Shown here: positions 56,618 through 64,000 of the stretch, piece after piece
Layout of the letters: each line of letters opens with the position of its first letter
How positions within the stretch are numbered: position 1 is the stretch's first letter
Assembly: GCF_000374825.1 (NCBI RefSeq)
Contig: NZ_KB895379.1
Span: forward strand, 62,001 to 126,000
Reading direction: 5' to 3'
DNA from: Paenibacillus sanguinis 2301083 = DSM 16941
GTDB lineage: Bacteria > Bacillota > Bacilli > Paenibacillales > Paenibacillaceae
DNA length: 64,000 nucleotides
Translations under genes and position numbers: made by a program
Notes under the pieces: generated by a model
The model's input: only the letters and a program-made list of their open reading frames with translations
Told to the model about the DNA's origin: nothing
Databases searched by the model: none

Positions 56618-57247
56618 TCATAGCCTTTTAGCCGCTCTCAAGGCCATGAAGCCAACCACCACGCTGGCAGCCGTTAATATAACGGTGAAGCCAGCTACCG
56701 CTGGCACATCATCCCACAGCGTTCTGGGCAGCCAGGGATACACACCATAGGTGTAATCCACCAAATCATTCAAGAAGGTCCAGACACCGGCACAAGCCAG
56801 CATTAATGTTCCGAATTTATACAATCGGACGAACAGCAGCGCCTCCACGGCCATGGCCAAATGAGAGGCCACCAGCATTCCATCCTGCCAAACCAGTGGT
56901 CCTCCCTGAAAGGCACCGGCAAAAATCATGGCCACCGCCCATACTCCATATTTCACGCTCGTCACCACCGCCAGACCTTCCAGCAAGGTACGGATACGTA
57001 TAAATCTGCCAAGCTTTCCCGGAAAGAGCAGGAATAGCAAGGTTAAGGTAAAGAACAAGCTCGCCGTTGGGCTGTCTGGTACAAAAATAATTAGCCAGCG
57101 GGGGTAATGATTCCAGGTATCCAGCAGTTGCGCGTCATACCAGATGTAACCATAGATAGTGCCCAGCAAATTACAGAGAAACAAGGTCCACAACATCCCG
57201 CGGGAGGACAAAAAGGAGGTGCTCCAAAAATACGATAGCTTCAACAA
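56618..57247 (-). CDS. ypjA: YpjA-like membrane protein (DUF1405)
   Basis: A 209-residue integral membrane protein with about six segments. Conserved blocks are NLLGTIYGYIWYDAQL, FVPDSPTASLFFTL and FLNDLVDYTYGVYPWLP. Function unknown. It lies between qcrC and ypjB, as in Bacillus. Confidence 0.88.
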   Translation of the reverse strand: MLKLSYFWSTSFLSSRGMLWTLFLCNLLGTIYGYIWYDAQLLDTWNHYPRWLIIFVPDSPTASLFFTLTLLFLLFPGKLGRFIRIRTLLEGLAVVTSVKYGVWAVAMIFAGAFQGGPLVWQDGMLVASHLAMAVEALLFVRLYKFGTLMLACAGVWTFLNDLVDYTYGVYPWLPRTLWDDVPAVAGFTVILTAASVVVGFMALRAAKRL

Positions 57248-57312
57248 CGTTTTTCCCTCTTCTTCTATGAGAATAGCCTGACTTGAGCTTATATAGCAGG
57301 CTGCCCAAGCTT

Positions 57313-57344
57313 AAAAAAACCTGACCGCAGGCTACGATCAGGTT
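57313..57344 (-). terminator. rho-independent terminator of qcrABC
   Basis: AACCTGATCG/CGGTCAGGTT stem followed by seven T on the minus strand. Confidence 0.92.
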
Positions 57345-57361
57345 CTCACATATTTTCTATT

Positions 57362-58243
57362 TTACTGTTCTGTTTTTTGTTTCGCAAGCCATTCCGCCAA
57401 TTGATCGATATCCTGATCCGTTAGCCCCGCGCTGATCGCTGCATCATACACGGCCGGCATTTTCCCATTGTAGCCTTCCTTAATAATTGTCAGAATAGCT
57501 TCCTTGTCATGCTTATCGCCGACTCCCCGCAAGGAAGGTGCTGCCGCCCCCTTTAAGTCCACCGCATGACAGGATACACAAGTGGCCTTCTTGTAAACCT
57601 CCATCGCCGGATCATCCGGCTCGACGATGCTCACTTCCTCTTGGCGGATTGCACTCGAGGTTGGCAAGCCCTTCTCACGTTTTTCCCGGGCCTCTTCCTC
57701 ACGCTGGATGTGCTCGGGTACTTGCCCACGGGCTTCCAACTCATGCTGATAGTGAGTCCAGGCAAAGTTAGTCAGATACACAACAGCGGCCAAAGACAGA
57801 AGCATCAAGGATGAAGCAATCGGGCGCTTGTAGAATCGCCGCTCCTTCCCTCGATCAAGAAACGGGGCAAGCATAAGTCCCCCGAAGGCAACCCCGGGAA
57901 TTCCCATCGTCCCCAGAATAACAAAGTCTCCAGATGCATAGGGATACTTCAAATATTGATACAGAAACAAGAAATACCAGTCCGGCATCGGAATAACCGA
58001 AGCCGCAGGATTAGCAGGGTAACCTAGCGGAGCTGGCTCTGAAATAGTGAGCACCAGGAATCCTACCAGCACTACAACTCCTACCATCCATTCCTTTAGC
58101 AAAAAGTTAGGAATAAAGGCTTCCGATTTGCCAGGATAAGCTGTATAATCCGCTGGTGCAACAAAGCCCCTCCCCCTGCGGACGCGCGAATCGCCAACGT
58201 ATACAACCTTTTCCTTTTCTCTCGAGTTGTCCACATGCGCCAT
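57362..58243 (-). CDS. qcrC: menaquinol:cytochrome c reductase cytochrome b/c subunit
   Basis: A fusion of a subunit-IV-like membrane part (about 45-165) and a cytochrome c domain (about 215-293). The haem motif is CVSCH and the axial Met is probably in GKMPAVY. With QcrA and QcrB it forms the bc complex that passes electrons from menaquinol to cytochrome c. Third gene of qcrABC. Confidence 0.96.
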   Translation of the reverse strand: MAHVDNSREKEKVVYVGDSRVRRGRGFVAPADYTAYPGKSEAFIPNFLLKEWMVGVVVLVGFLVLTISEPAPLGYPANPAASVIPMPDWYFLFLYQYLKYPYASGDFVILGTMGIPGVAFGGLMLAPFLDRGKERRFYKRPIASSLMLLSLAAVVYLTNFAWTHYQHELEARGQVPEHIQREEEAREKREKGLPTSSAIRQEEVSIVEPDDPAMEVYKKATCVSCHAVDLKGAAAPSLRGVGDKHDKEAILTIIKEGYNGKMPAVYDAAISAGLTDQDIDQLAEWLAKQKTEQ

Positions 58244-58312
58244 GTCCTTGTTCCCCCTCCCTTCTTCATTCAGAGCTATAGAGGTTGTTGCCTAACATCA
58301 TTCAAGTCAGTC

Positions 58313-58984
58313 TTATAGCGGCCCGGAAATCCCTTGTCGGCGAATCATAATGAAATGGCCTACCAATAGGATCAATAGCACGGCCGGAAGGAAGAACACG
58401 TGAATGGCGAAGAACCGGGTTAACGTCTCCGCGCCGACAATACTACCGCCCTGCAACAGCTCCTTCATCACCGGTCCAAGCACAGGCACCGAGTTGGCGA
58501 TCTCCAGGGTGACCTTTGTAGCAAAGTAAGCTTTATTGTCCCACGGGAGCAAATAACCGGTTAAACCCAACCCGATCATCACGAAGAAAATCAGCATCCC
58601 TATAACCCAGTTCATTTCACGAGGAGCTTTGTACGAGCCGGTAAAAAATACGCGTAGCGTATGCAGAAACATCATCACGATGACCAAGCTGGCTCCCCAG
58701 TGATGCATCCCCCGTACAATTTGCCCAAATGCAACCTGAGTCTGCAAATACTCCACACTGGCATAAGCGTTAATGATGTCTGGAACATAATACATCGTCA
58801 GAAACATTCCTGATAGAATTTGTATGACTGTAATAAAGAACGTTAATCCACCAAAGCAATACACAAAAGCGGAGAAATGATGTGCCGGGTTGACATGCTC
58901 CGGAACCTCGTGGTCGGCTACATCGCGCCAGATCGGCGTGATATCAAGACGTTCGTCTATCCAGTCATAAACGTTTTTAAACAT
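58313..58984 (-). CDS. qcrB: menaquinol:cytochrome c reductase cytochrome b subunit
   Basis: Cytochrome b6-type subunit, 223 residues with four membrane helices. Haem ligands are in GMHHWGASLVIVMMFLHTLR and FAIHVFFLPAVLLILLVGHF. The length matches b6 rather than full cytochrome b, so the QcrC N-terminal part supplies the rest. Confidence 0.97.
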   Translation of the reverse strand: MFKNVYDWIDERLDITPIWRDVADHEVPEHVNPAHHFSAFVYCFGGLTFFITVIQILSGMFLTMYYVPDIINAYASVEYLQTQVAFGQIVRGMHHWGASLVIVMMFLHTLRVFFTGSYKAPREMNWVIGMLIFFVMIGLGLTGYLLPWDNKAYFATKVTLEIANSVPVLGPVMKELLQGGSIVGAETLTRFFAIHVFFLPAVLLILLVGHFIMIRRQGISGPL

Positions 58985-59003
58985 CTGATTCTGCGCCTCC
59001 TCT

Positions 59004-59546
59004 TCATTTCACGATGGTATTGGGAATAATATCCCCCAGATATACCCAGTCGTCCTTGATCATCACCTTATACTCGTCAAGCGGGCTGGATGCAACCGCC
59101 AGTTGCTTGCCTTCTTTGGTATAATGCGCGCCGTGACATGGGCAATGATATTCATCTGGAAAGTTGCGGTCGCTGTTCCATCCCACCGTACATCCCAAAT
59201 GTTTACAAATCGGTGAAAGCGCATAAACTTTTCCGGTCGCGTCTTTACGGATCCAGGCTGTGAGCTTGGATGTGCTCAAATACCATCCGTCCTGTTGCTT
59301 TAATTCAAAATTAAATTCCTTTGGTTCTTCTGTAATCTCCCGGGCCTCAACCACTTTGACGAAGTCGCCTTCACCTTTCTTGTACAGGATTGGATCAACC
59401 GCAAACCGAACCATAGGAAGTGCTACCCCACCCATCATAAATGCAGTGGCTCCGCCAAGCGTGTATGTAAGAAATTGCCGCCGGGACATTTCCTTGCGAG
59501 TAGGCGGTTTATGTAAAGATTCATGCGGGTCCTGCTGATGGCTCAT
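59004..59546 (-). CDS. qcrA: menaquinol:cytochrome c reductase Rieske iron-sulphur subunit
   Basis: A 180-residue Rieske protein. Cluster ligands are in CKHLGCTVGW and HCPCHGAHY. The N-terminal membrane anchor follows a twin-arginine motif (SRRQFL), so it is probably exported folded by Tat. ATG follows AAAGGGG. First gene of qcrABC. Confidence 0.97.
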   Translation of the reverse strand: MSHQQDPHESLHKPPTRKEMSRRQFLTYTLGGATAFMMGGVALPMVRFAVDPILYKKGEGDFVKVVEAREITEEPKEFNFELKQQDGWYLSTSKLTAWIRKDATGKVYALSPICKHLGCTVGWNSDRNFPDEYHCPCHGAHYTKEGKQLAVASSPLDEYKVMIKDDWVYLGDIIPNTIVK

Positions 59547-59621
59547 AAGTCTTCAACCCCTTTGCAAACAAAATTCCTGACAGTTCAATGACATTCATCA
59601 CAAACAGTGGCGGACACATTT

Positions 59622-59650
59622 ATCATATATTAGGCTTTTAAGACCGTCAA
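59622..59650 (-). promoter_or_regulatory. predicted qcrABC promoter
   Basis: Minus-strand TTGACG, a 17-base spacer and TATGAT, about 75 bases before qcrA. Confidence 0.7.
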
Positions 59651-59711
59651 GAATTTGTCACATTTTTCCCAAGCAGCATTACTAGTCCATCATATAATTG
59701 TCGTTATTTAG

Positions 59712-60149
59712 TCACATTTGAATATTGACACGATCTTGCCATAATCGCTGGATTTCGCCCTTCACCCATTCTTCGGCGGCCCCACTGGCCATATCCGTCA
59801 AATCGTATGGAGACAGAATAAAATCAGCATCAGGCACCTCATCCCTTGTCCAATTCTCCTCTAGGGCAACCACGAGGCAATAGACAAATCCACCAGCCTT
59901 GACATTTCGGCAAATATCGTTAACGATCTTGTTCAAATCCTCGTTCCTGTACTGTATGGCCGGATAGGTAACAACCCTTCCCTTGAAAGGAATTTCGATC
60001 ATATCGATTAATTTCTGAAGCCTTTGTAATTTCTCTGTGACTTTGGCGGGCATCTCCTGTCCCGTTAATCCAGTTACCGGAAGAAGGCAAGTATCCAAGT
60101 AAGGCTGCAACTCTTCCCAGGCAGCAGGCTCAATCTCGCTGAATTTCAT
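59712..60149 (-). CDS. ypiF: YpiF-like protein (DUF2487)
   Basis: A 145-residue soluble protein of unknown function; blocks VTGLTGQEMPAKVTEKLQ, VVTYPAIQYRN and the Trp-rich AEEWVKGEIQRLW match the YpiF family. ATG 60149 follows AAAGAGG; the longer frame to 60224 has no ribosome-binding site. Its place upstream of qcrA matches Bacillus. Confidence 0.85.
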   Translation of the reverse strand: MKFSEIEPAAWEELQPYLDTCLLPVTGLTGQEMPAKVTEKLQRLQKLIDMIEIPFKGRVVTYPAIQYRNEDLNKIVNDICRNVKAGGFVYCLVVALEENWTRDEVPDADFILSPYDLTDMASGAAEEWVKGEIQRLWQDRVNIQM

Positions 60150-60222
60150 AGGACGACCTCTTTTCTGATGTATTTCTTTCCAAATTATATACAGGCAACC
60201 AAGACAATACCATCCCGTTGCC

Positions 60223-60269
60223 AAAAAAACCGCTCCAACCCATCACTTGTCATGACGGTCAGAGCGGTT
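60223..60269 (-). terminator. rho-independent terminator
   Basis: GAACCGCTC/GAGCGGTT stem with a long loop and seven T on the minus strand, after the IDEAL gene. Confidence 0.85.
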
Positions 60270-60277
60270 CACCAAAG

Positions 60278-60463
60278 CTAATGTTCTTCCAATGTCTTCA
60301 GTTCATCCGTCAGGAGCCGGAAGGCAACCTCATCCCCCTGCGCCAAGGCGGCATCAATTTCGCTGTAGATTTGTTCCGAGCGGTGTTTGCGAAGCGCTTC
60401 GTCCCATATCATTTCCGCTGCCAAACTGAGCATTGCTTCATAAGTAACCTTCATCTGATCCAT
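60278..60463 (-). CDS. stand-alone IDEAL-domain protein
   Basis: A 61-residue protein that is nearly only an IDEAL motif: YSEIDAALAQGDEVAFRLLT followed by DELKTLEEH. In Bacillus the gene at this place (ypiB) encodes a longer protein with an N-terminal UPF0302 domain before the IDEAL tail; here that domain is missing. ATG 60463 follows GGAGGTG. Confidence 0.82.
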   Translation of the reverse strand: MDQMKVTYEAMLSLAAEMIWDEALRKHRSEQIYSEIDAALAQGDEVAFRLLTDELKTLEEH

Positions 60464-60487
60464 AGGATGCACCTCCAAACTATGGTT

Positions 60488-60574
60488 TAAAGTGCGGGTT
60501 CAAAAAGGTGGGTATCAAGTCCCTTAAACAACTTCGTCCTAGAAAGACGACTTTTTGAACAACCTCTTTAAAAG
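60488..60574 (+). repeat. dispersed repeat, copy 4 (longest)
   Basis: Starts TTTAAAGTGCGGGTTCAAAAAG and ends CTTTTTGAACAACCTCTTTAAA (first and last 20 bases shown in part), so it has imperfect inverted ends and could fold as one hairpin. The inner ACTTCGTCCTAGAAAGACGA matches the other copies. Confidence 0.65.
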
Positions 60575-60720
60575 ATTTATTTTTGTCTTCCTATGTCCGG
60601 CGCGTTATAACCTGCTCATACTAAAGCATATTCACGATTATCCCCACCGTTTAGGGGTAACCGCCCCCATCCTGACGAATATGCCCTTGCCCATCATAAC
60701 GGACAAACATTGATATGTAC

Positions 60721-61806
60721 TCAGGAAAGCCGGAGCTCGGCAATGACCACCTGCCCAAACGGAGTCGCCTGCACATAACGTTCCTGCTGCTGATCCTCCC
60801 CAACACGCACTAGCCCCAAGTGAAGCATCATCTGAATCAGGCGTTCCTCAAAGATGGATGCCGGGGTGTCGTAGAAGAAAGGCTTAATCAAGCATTCCAC
60901 GCTCTCATACAACGAAGACAACGTCACCCAGTCCTTGGAACAGCATAAAACCCAGTACATCAGGGAAAGCAAGTTAGGAATCGGGCCTTTGTATATTCTT
61001 AACCAAAAACGCACGAACTGCATCATCGGCTCCTGGCTCTGCTTCCCAAGATATTCTCGACCAGCATCCGTTAACTCCAGCACCTCGACGTTCTCGCAAA
61101 TCCAGCGGGAGTGGTGGGCGTAATCATACAGCAAAGCTAATCGATTCGGGTAGTCCCTGAATCTCCGGCCGTACCCAAATCGCCACCCTTTGCCATTTAA
61201 GGGCTCGGATACATGCAAAGTCTCCATAAGCTGCAATTGATTTCTGCGATACATCACGCCTTCCCCATTCAAGGGAATGTCATGACCAGCTACGTATTGC
61301 AAGAACAGCAGCAAATCCGCAGCAAGCATATCAGGTTCCTCACGGTACATGAACGGCTCCGGGGCGACTTGTATCCCGCTGACAAACCGCCGTTCCAGCA
61401 TTTCACGGAAGCGACGCTGCAAATCCTCCGGAATTTCAAACAAGTAGCGAGTATGATGGGTAGTCCCGTTAAACAGCCAGCCTCTCTGCCGAAAGCGGGT
61501 AATCATGTCTCGGGGACTTTCCCGTTCTTTGGCATCTTCGGTAAACCGGGCAGCCTGGGCGCAAGCCACCAGCTCCTCCAGACTGAATTGTTTGCGGCCA
61601 TCAAATAACAGGGTGTTCAGGAATCGCAAGTCTTCCGGACTTATTGCACTTACATGACGGTCTATAAAATCTCTTCGGCTCACGGTCTGCAGGATGGACT
61701 GAATCAATTCATGCTTGGAATGTCCGCTGCATTCGCACTGGTAATGATTAGCGATTCTGCTAAGCTGCCCAATGTCCGTATACGTCAGCATATCTGCCAG
61801 ATCCAT
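60721..61806 (-). CDS. unknown protein with winged-helix character
   Basis: A 361-residue soluble protein, not recognised with confidence. The N-terminus (LTYTDIGQLSRIANHYQCEC, SKHELIQSIL) looks like a SAP/LEM-type helical unit. The rest is helical, Arg- and aromatic-rich, and ends with a winged-helix-like segment (IQMMLHLGLVRVGE, ATPFGQVVIAEL). The layout recalls helicase-associated (XPB/Ssl2 N-terminal-like) proteins. It stands alone between ypiF-side genes and the phosphatase. Confidence 0.8.
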   Translation of the reverse strand: MDLADMLTYTDIGQLSRIANHYQCECSGHSKHELIQSILQTVSRRDFIDRHVSAISPEDLRFLNTLLFDGRKQFSLEELVACAQAARFTEDAKERESPRDMITRFRQRGWLFNGTTHHTRYLFEIPEDLQRRFREMLERRFVSGIQVAPEPFMYREEPDMLAADLLLFLQYVAGHDIPLNGEGVMYRRNQLQLMETLHVSEPLNGKGWRFGYGRRFRDYPNRLALLYDYAHHSRWICENVEVLELTDAGREYLGKQSQEPMMQFVRFWLRIYKGPIPNLLSLMYWVLCCSKDWVTLSSLYESVECLIKPFFYDTPASIFEERLIQMMLHLGLVRVGEDQQQERYVQATPFGQVVIAELRLS

Positions 61807-61958
61807 CTTTCATCCCCTCGCGCCGTTTTAATCCCATTATGGGAAGGTTTTCCGGCATTTATTCCCAAACAGCAAAATTTCTATACAGGATAAGGGATTT
61901 CTTCCTCTACACAGCTCTAAGAGGATTGACTTTTTGAGCTCGTATTCTAAAAAAAGAC

Positions 61959-61990
61959 AAAAAAATAAACCGGTCCGCTGCCGGTTTATT
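61959..61990 (-). terminator. rho-independent terminator overlapping the phosphatase stop
   Basis: AATAAACCGG/CCGGTTTATT stem followed by seven T on the minus strand. The stop codon lies inside the stem. Confidence 0.9.
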
Positions 61991-62585
61991 TCTTCTCCTC
62001 TATTATTTCCTGCAAATGCCGGGTACAGTTGTACAAGCGCATATCCCAGCGCTCCGCCCGCTTCTCCAGAACGGTTAATGACAAATTGCCGATTCGCTCC
62101 ATATAAGTCTGATCATACAATGCGATATATAGCTGGGCCAGCAAACCGCCATGTGAGATCACAAGCACCCGCTTATCCGGATAACGCTCTGCCAGGTCAT
62201 GCATAAATGACAAGGCACGCTCACGAATCGCCTCGTCCTTCTCCTGCCCAAAGTCCTGTTGATCCCAATCCAGGCCCCACAGCGTCTCACGTTCCGTTTG
62301 GGTCAAGCCCTCAGCTTGGCCAAACGCTTTCTCCATTAAGCGAGAATCGGGGTCATACAATGGAATCTGCAAAACCTCCGCGATGATGCTTCCCGTCTCC
62401 TGAGCACGCGACAAGCCGCTTGTAATCACAAAGTCCCAGCAGTATTCAGGTTCTTCCTGCAATCTCCGTGCCAATCTTCTGGCCTGGCTCCGCCCTTCAT
62501 CGTTCAGCGGAATGTCACTTTGGCCTTGTATTCTCCCGGCCTGATTCCAATCGGTCAAGCCATGACGCACCAACCCTACCAACAT
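61986..62585 (-). CDS. histidine phosphatase family protein
   Basis: A 199-residue phosphoglycerate-mutase-like phosphatase. Catalytic His is in LVRHGLTDWN (RHG), the second His in VISHGG, with SGLSRAQETG and the acid/base Glu in ME-KAFGQAEG region. ATG 62585 follows AAGGAGG. Substrate not assignable; candidates are 3-phosphoglycerate, cobalamin precursors or sugar phosphates. Confidence 0.9.
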   Translation of the reverse strand: MLVGLVRHGLTDWNQAGRIQGQSDIPLNDEGRSQARRLARRLQEEPEYCWDFVITSGLSRAQETGSIIAEVLQIPLYDPDSRLMEKAFGQAEGLTQTERETLWGLDWDQQDFGQEKDEAIRERALSFMHDLAERYPDKRVLVISHGGLLAQLYIALYDQTYMERIGNLSLTVLEKRAERWDMRLYNCTRHLQEIIEEKK

Positions 62586-62603
62586 AAGCATCCTCCTTAA
62601 CGT

Positions 62604-62645
62604 AAACAAACGCCTCTGCCGCCTCAAAAGCGGAAGAAGCGTTTA
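62604..62645 (-). terminator. hairpin after the anti-sigma gene
   Basis: AAACGC-TCT-CCGC stem with two bulges followed by a weak GTTTGTTT tract on the minus strand. Confidence 0.65.
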
Positions 62646-62655
62646 GCATTCCTGG

Positions 62656-63258
62656 TTAGGGTCTGCTTCGACGCAGTCCCTTCCATGAGACCAACGCCAG
62701 CAGCATGCCGCCCATGGATAACACCATCCAATACTGTGGATAAGCAGGTCCCATCTGCACAGCAAATGGCTCTACAATCCCCCTAGATTCACCGGGCAAC
62801 GCAAATGTTAAATCACCATATATTTCCGCATTGGAATCCGCAGCCGCCACCGCCGTTGGCAATATGCCGGTTCGCGGTTCAGCCACTTGCTGTCCCGGGC
62901 CCACCTGATCCATCAACAGAAGTGCAGAGCTAAACAGGAATACGGCCAGGAAGCTTGCCGCCCAGATCATGACGCGCCGCCGGAATCGTCGGCTTACGCC
63001 ACGCTTCACACCAGGAGCAAGCCAAGGAGACTCGGCATAGATTCGATCCATAACGCGCCGATTAACCTCTTCTGCCTGCTCTTCCGTGATTTCCATTGGA
63101 GTGTACTGCAGCGTTTCCAGACTTTCTTCCCATAGCCGATATTCCGCGGCACAGGAATCACAGCCCAGAAGGTGCCACTCCAGCATCCGTCGCTGAGGAT
63201 CTTGTTCGGGCAAATCTCGCATCAAGCCGAACAATTCCTGGGCTTCTTTACAATTCAT
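62656..63258 (-). CDS. zinc-finger anti-sigma factor
   Basis: A 200-residue ZAS-type anti-sigma protein. The N-terminal domain has Cys3 and the HLLGCDSC metal motif (zf-HC2), a membrane segment lies at about 94-114, and an outside domain is followed by a second C-terminal membrane segment (about 176-193). ATG overlaps the sigma stop as ATGA. It should hold the sigma factor inactive until an envelope signal. Confidence 0.9.
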   Translation of the reverse strand: MNCKEAQELFGLMRDLPEQDPQRRMLEWHLLGCDSCAAEYRLWEESLETLQYTPMEITEEQAEEVNRRVMDRIYAESPWLAPGVKRGVSRRFRRRVMIWAASFLAVFLFSSALLLMDQVGPGQQVAEPRTGILPTAVAAADSNAEIYGDLTFALPGESRGIVEPFAVQMGPAYPQYWMVLSMGGMLLALVSWKGLRRSRP

Positions 63259-63848
63259 CTGCTTTTCATCCCTTCATATTGCTCATAGATCGGTTCGTAA
63301 AAGTAGGGTTCAAGCTGACTCTTGACGCTGGTTCGTGCGCGAAACAACAGCGACTTGACTGCGCTGACGCTTTGCCCCAGGATATTGGCAATCTCCTGAT
63401 AGTCCAATTGGTCGTATTCGCGCAGAATCAAGGCGGAACGTTGCTTCTCCGGCAAATTGTTGATGGCCTCTCTCACCATACCAACCTTCTCGCTCCGCAG
63501 CACCGCCTGCTCGGGAACGGCCTCGCTTGAAGCGACGGGTACATAACCACCCTCGTCCAAAGAGATATTGCCGCTTCTTTGCTTGCGGAGTTCACTTAAT
63601 ACGGTGTTGCGGGCAATGGTGTACAACCAGGTCGAGAAGGAAGCATCCACCTCCCGGAAGGAGTGCAGGCTGCGAAATGCTTTGTAGAACGTCTCCGAGC
63701 ACAAATCTTCAGCGAGCAGCTCCAAATGAGCGCTCTTCAACATGTGATAAACGAAGGCGAGTATCTTGCGCTGATATCTTCTCATCAATTCCGAATATAG
63801 CTCCGTATTGCCTTCCTTAATTTCACGAATCATTTGGGAATCCGTCAT
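63255..63848 (-). CDS. ECF-type RNA polymerase sigma factor
   Basis: Group 4 sigma factor, 197 residues. Region 2 has LAEDLCSETFYKAFRSLHSF and STWLYTIARN; region 4 has LPEKQRSALILREYDQLDYQ and ILGQSVSAVKSLLFRAR. ATG follows GAGGAGG. It is coupled to the downstream anti-sigma gene. Upstream GCAAC and CGGTA 15 bases apart could be a self-recognised promoter. Confidence 0.95.
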   Translation of the reverse strand: MTDSQMIREIKEGNTELYSELMRRYQRKILAFVYHMLKSAHLELLAEDLCSETFYKAFRSLHSFREVDASFSTWLYTIARNTVLSELRKQRSGNISLDEGGYVPVASSEAVPEQAVLRSEKVGMVREAINNLPEKQRSALILREYDQLDYQEIANILGQSVSAVKSLLFRARTSVKSQLEPYFYEPIYEQYEGMKSR

Positions 63849-64000
63849 TTGGGTGCGATCCTCCTCGCGCTGCCATGGGCCTCTTCCCGTTCGATTCTAT
63901 ATCAATTATTACCGAACAGGGTCCGAAAAGTTGCGGATTTCTATGTAATATCTATATAAATTTTCAGATCATGGCAAAATCCAACTTACCAGCATAACCA

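Noticed and set aside
60649..60680. TTTAGGGGTAACCG followed by GACG, similar to the candidate ECF promoter at 30341
   Set aside because: It points into the 3' end of a convergent gene and serves no gene on that strand.
1..64000. tRNA, rRNA, insertion sequences, prophage or CRISPR arrays
   Set aside because: None was seen on reading the window; the only repeats are the short dispersed family.

Overview
The window looks like chromosomal DNA of a Paenibacillus-type, endospore-forming Firmicute. The evidence is moderate G+C, strong GGAGG ribosome-binding sites, a proline T-box, TPP and tandem glycine riboswitches, bacillithiol genes (bshA, bshB1), a menaquinol:cytochrome c reductase (qcrABC), the sporulation protein YpjB and GerM-domain lipoproteins. 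From memory of the family, the stretch from nth through asnS, dnaD, dinG, panBCD, birA, cca, bshA, bshB1, mgsA, dapB and ypjBA to qcrABC and ypiF follows the Bacillus subtilis gene order, with lineage-specific insertions. I see no rRNA, tRNA, insertion sequence, prophage or CRISPR array.

Layout. 1-3.4 kb: a double-GTPase dynamin (DynA-like), cut by the window edge and broken by a -1 frameshift at the edge of a very GC-rich Ala/Pro/Arg segment. 3.6-9.3 kb: a small unknown gene, nth, and two tandem copies of an (amidase + GerM lipoprotein) pair. 9.5-16.3 kb: leuCD, an AEC-type permease, thiE behind a TPP riboswitch, signal peptidase I, a LysR regulator and a nitrilase-family hydrolase. 16.4-26.4 kb: T-box-proBAC-mtnB, a frameshifted gcvH, then glycine riboswitch-gcvT-gcvPA-gcvPB. 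26.4-39 kb: uppP, dedA, an ECF sigma/anti-sigma/multi-TM2 module, an MFS transporter, a RimK-type ligase, dnaD, asnS, hbd-ackA, and a compact FtsH-like protease with a membrane-anchored partner. 39-47.8 kb: ypmB, mtaD, rex, dinG, a TPR protein and panBCD behind a candidate pan leader RNA. 48-60.5 kb: birA, cca, bshA, bshB1, mgsA, dapB, a TPR protein, a MazG-like protein, yitT (opposite strand), ypjB, ypjA, qcrCBA, ypiF and a lone IDEAL-domain protein. 60.7-64 kb: an unknown 361-residue protein, a histidine phosphatase and a second ECF sigma/zinc anti-sigma pair.

Most genes lie on the minus strand. Many pairs overlap by ATGA or GTGA, which suggests translational coupling: ECF sigma/anti-sigma twice, hbd/ackA, rex/mtaD, panB/panC and mgsA/bshB1. 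Most transcription units end in clear hairpin-plus-T terminators. Several starts are moved from the longest reading frame to the start codon that follows a good ribosome-binding site. The most unusual signals are a dispersed roughly 50-90 bp repeat family with inverted TTCAAAAA/TTTTTGAA ends, matching dyads upstream of lysR and leuC, the duplicated amidase-GerM cassette, the ECF module whose sigma gene seems to lack a standard start codon, and two independent 1-base frameshifts in conserved genes. I found no defence system or clearly novel multi-gene system.
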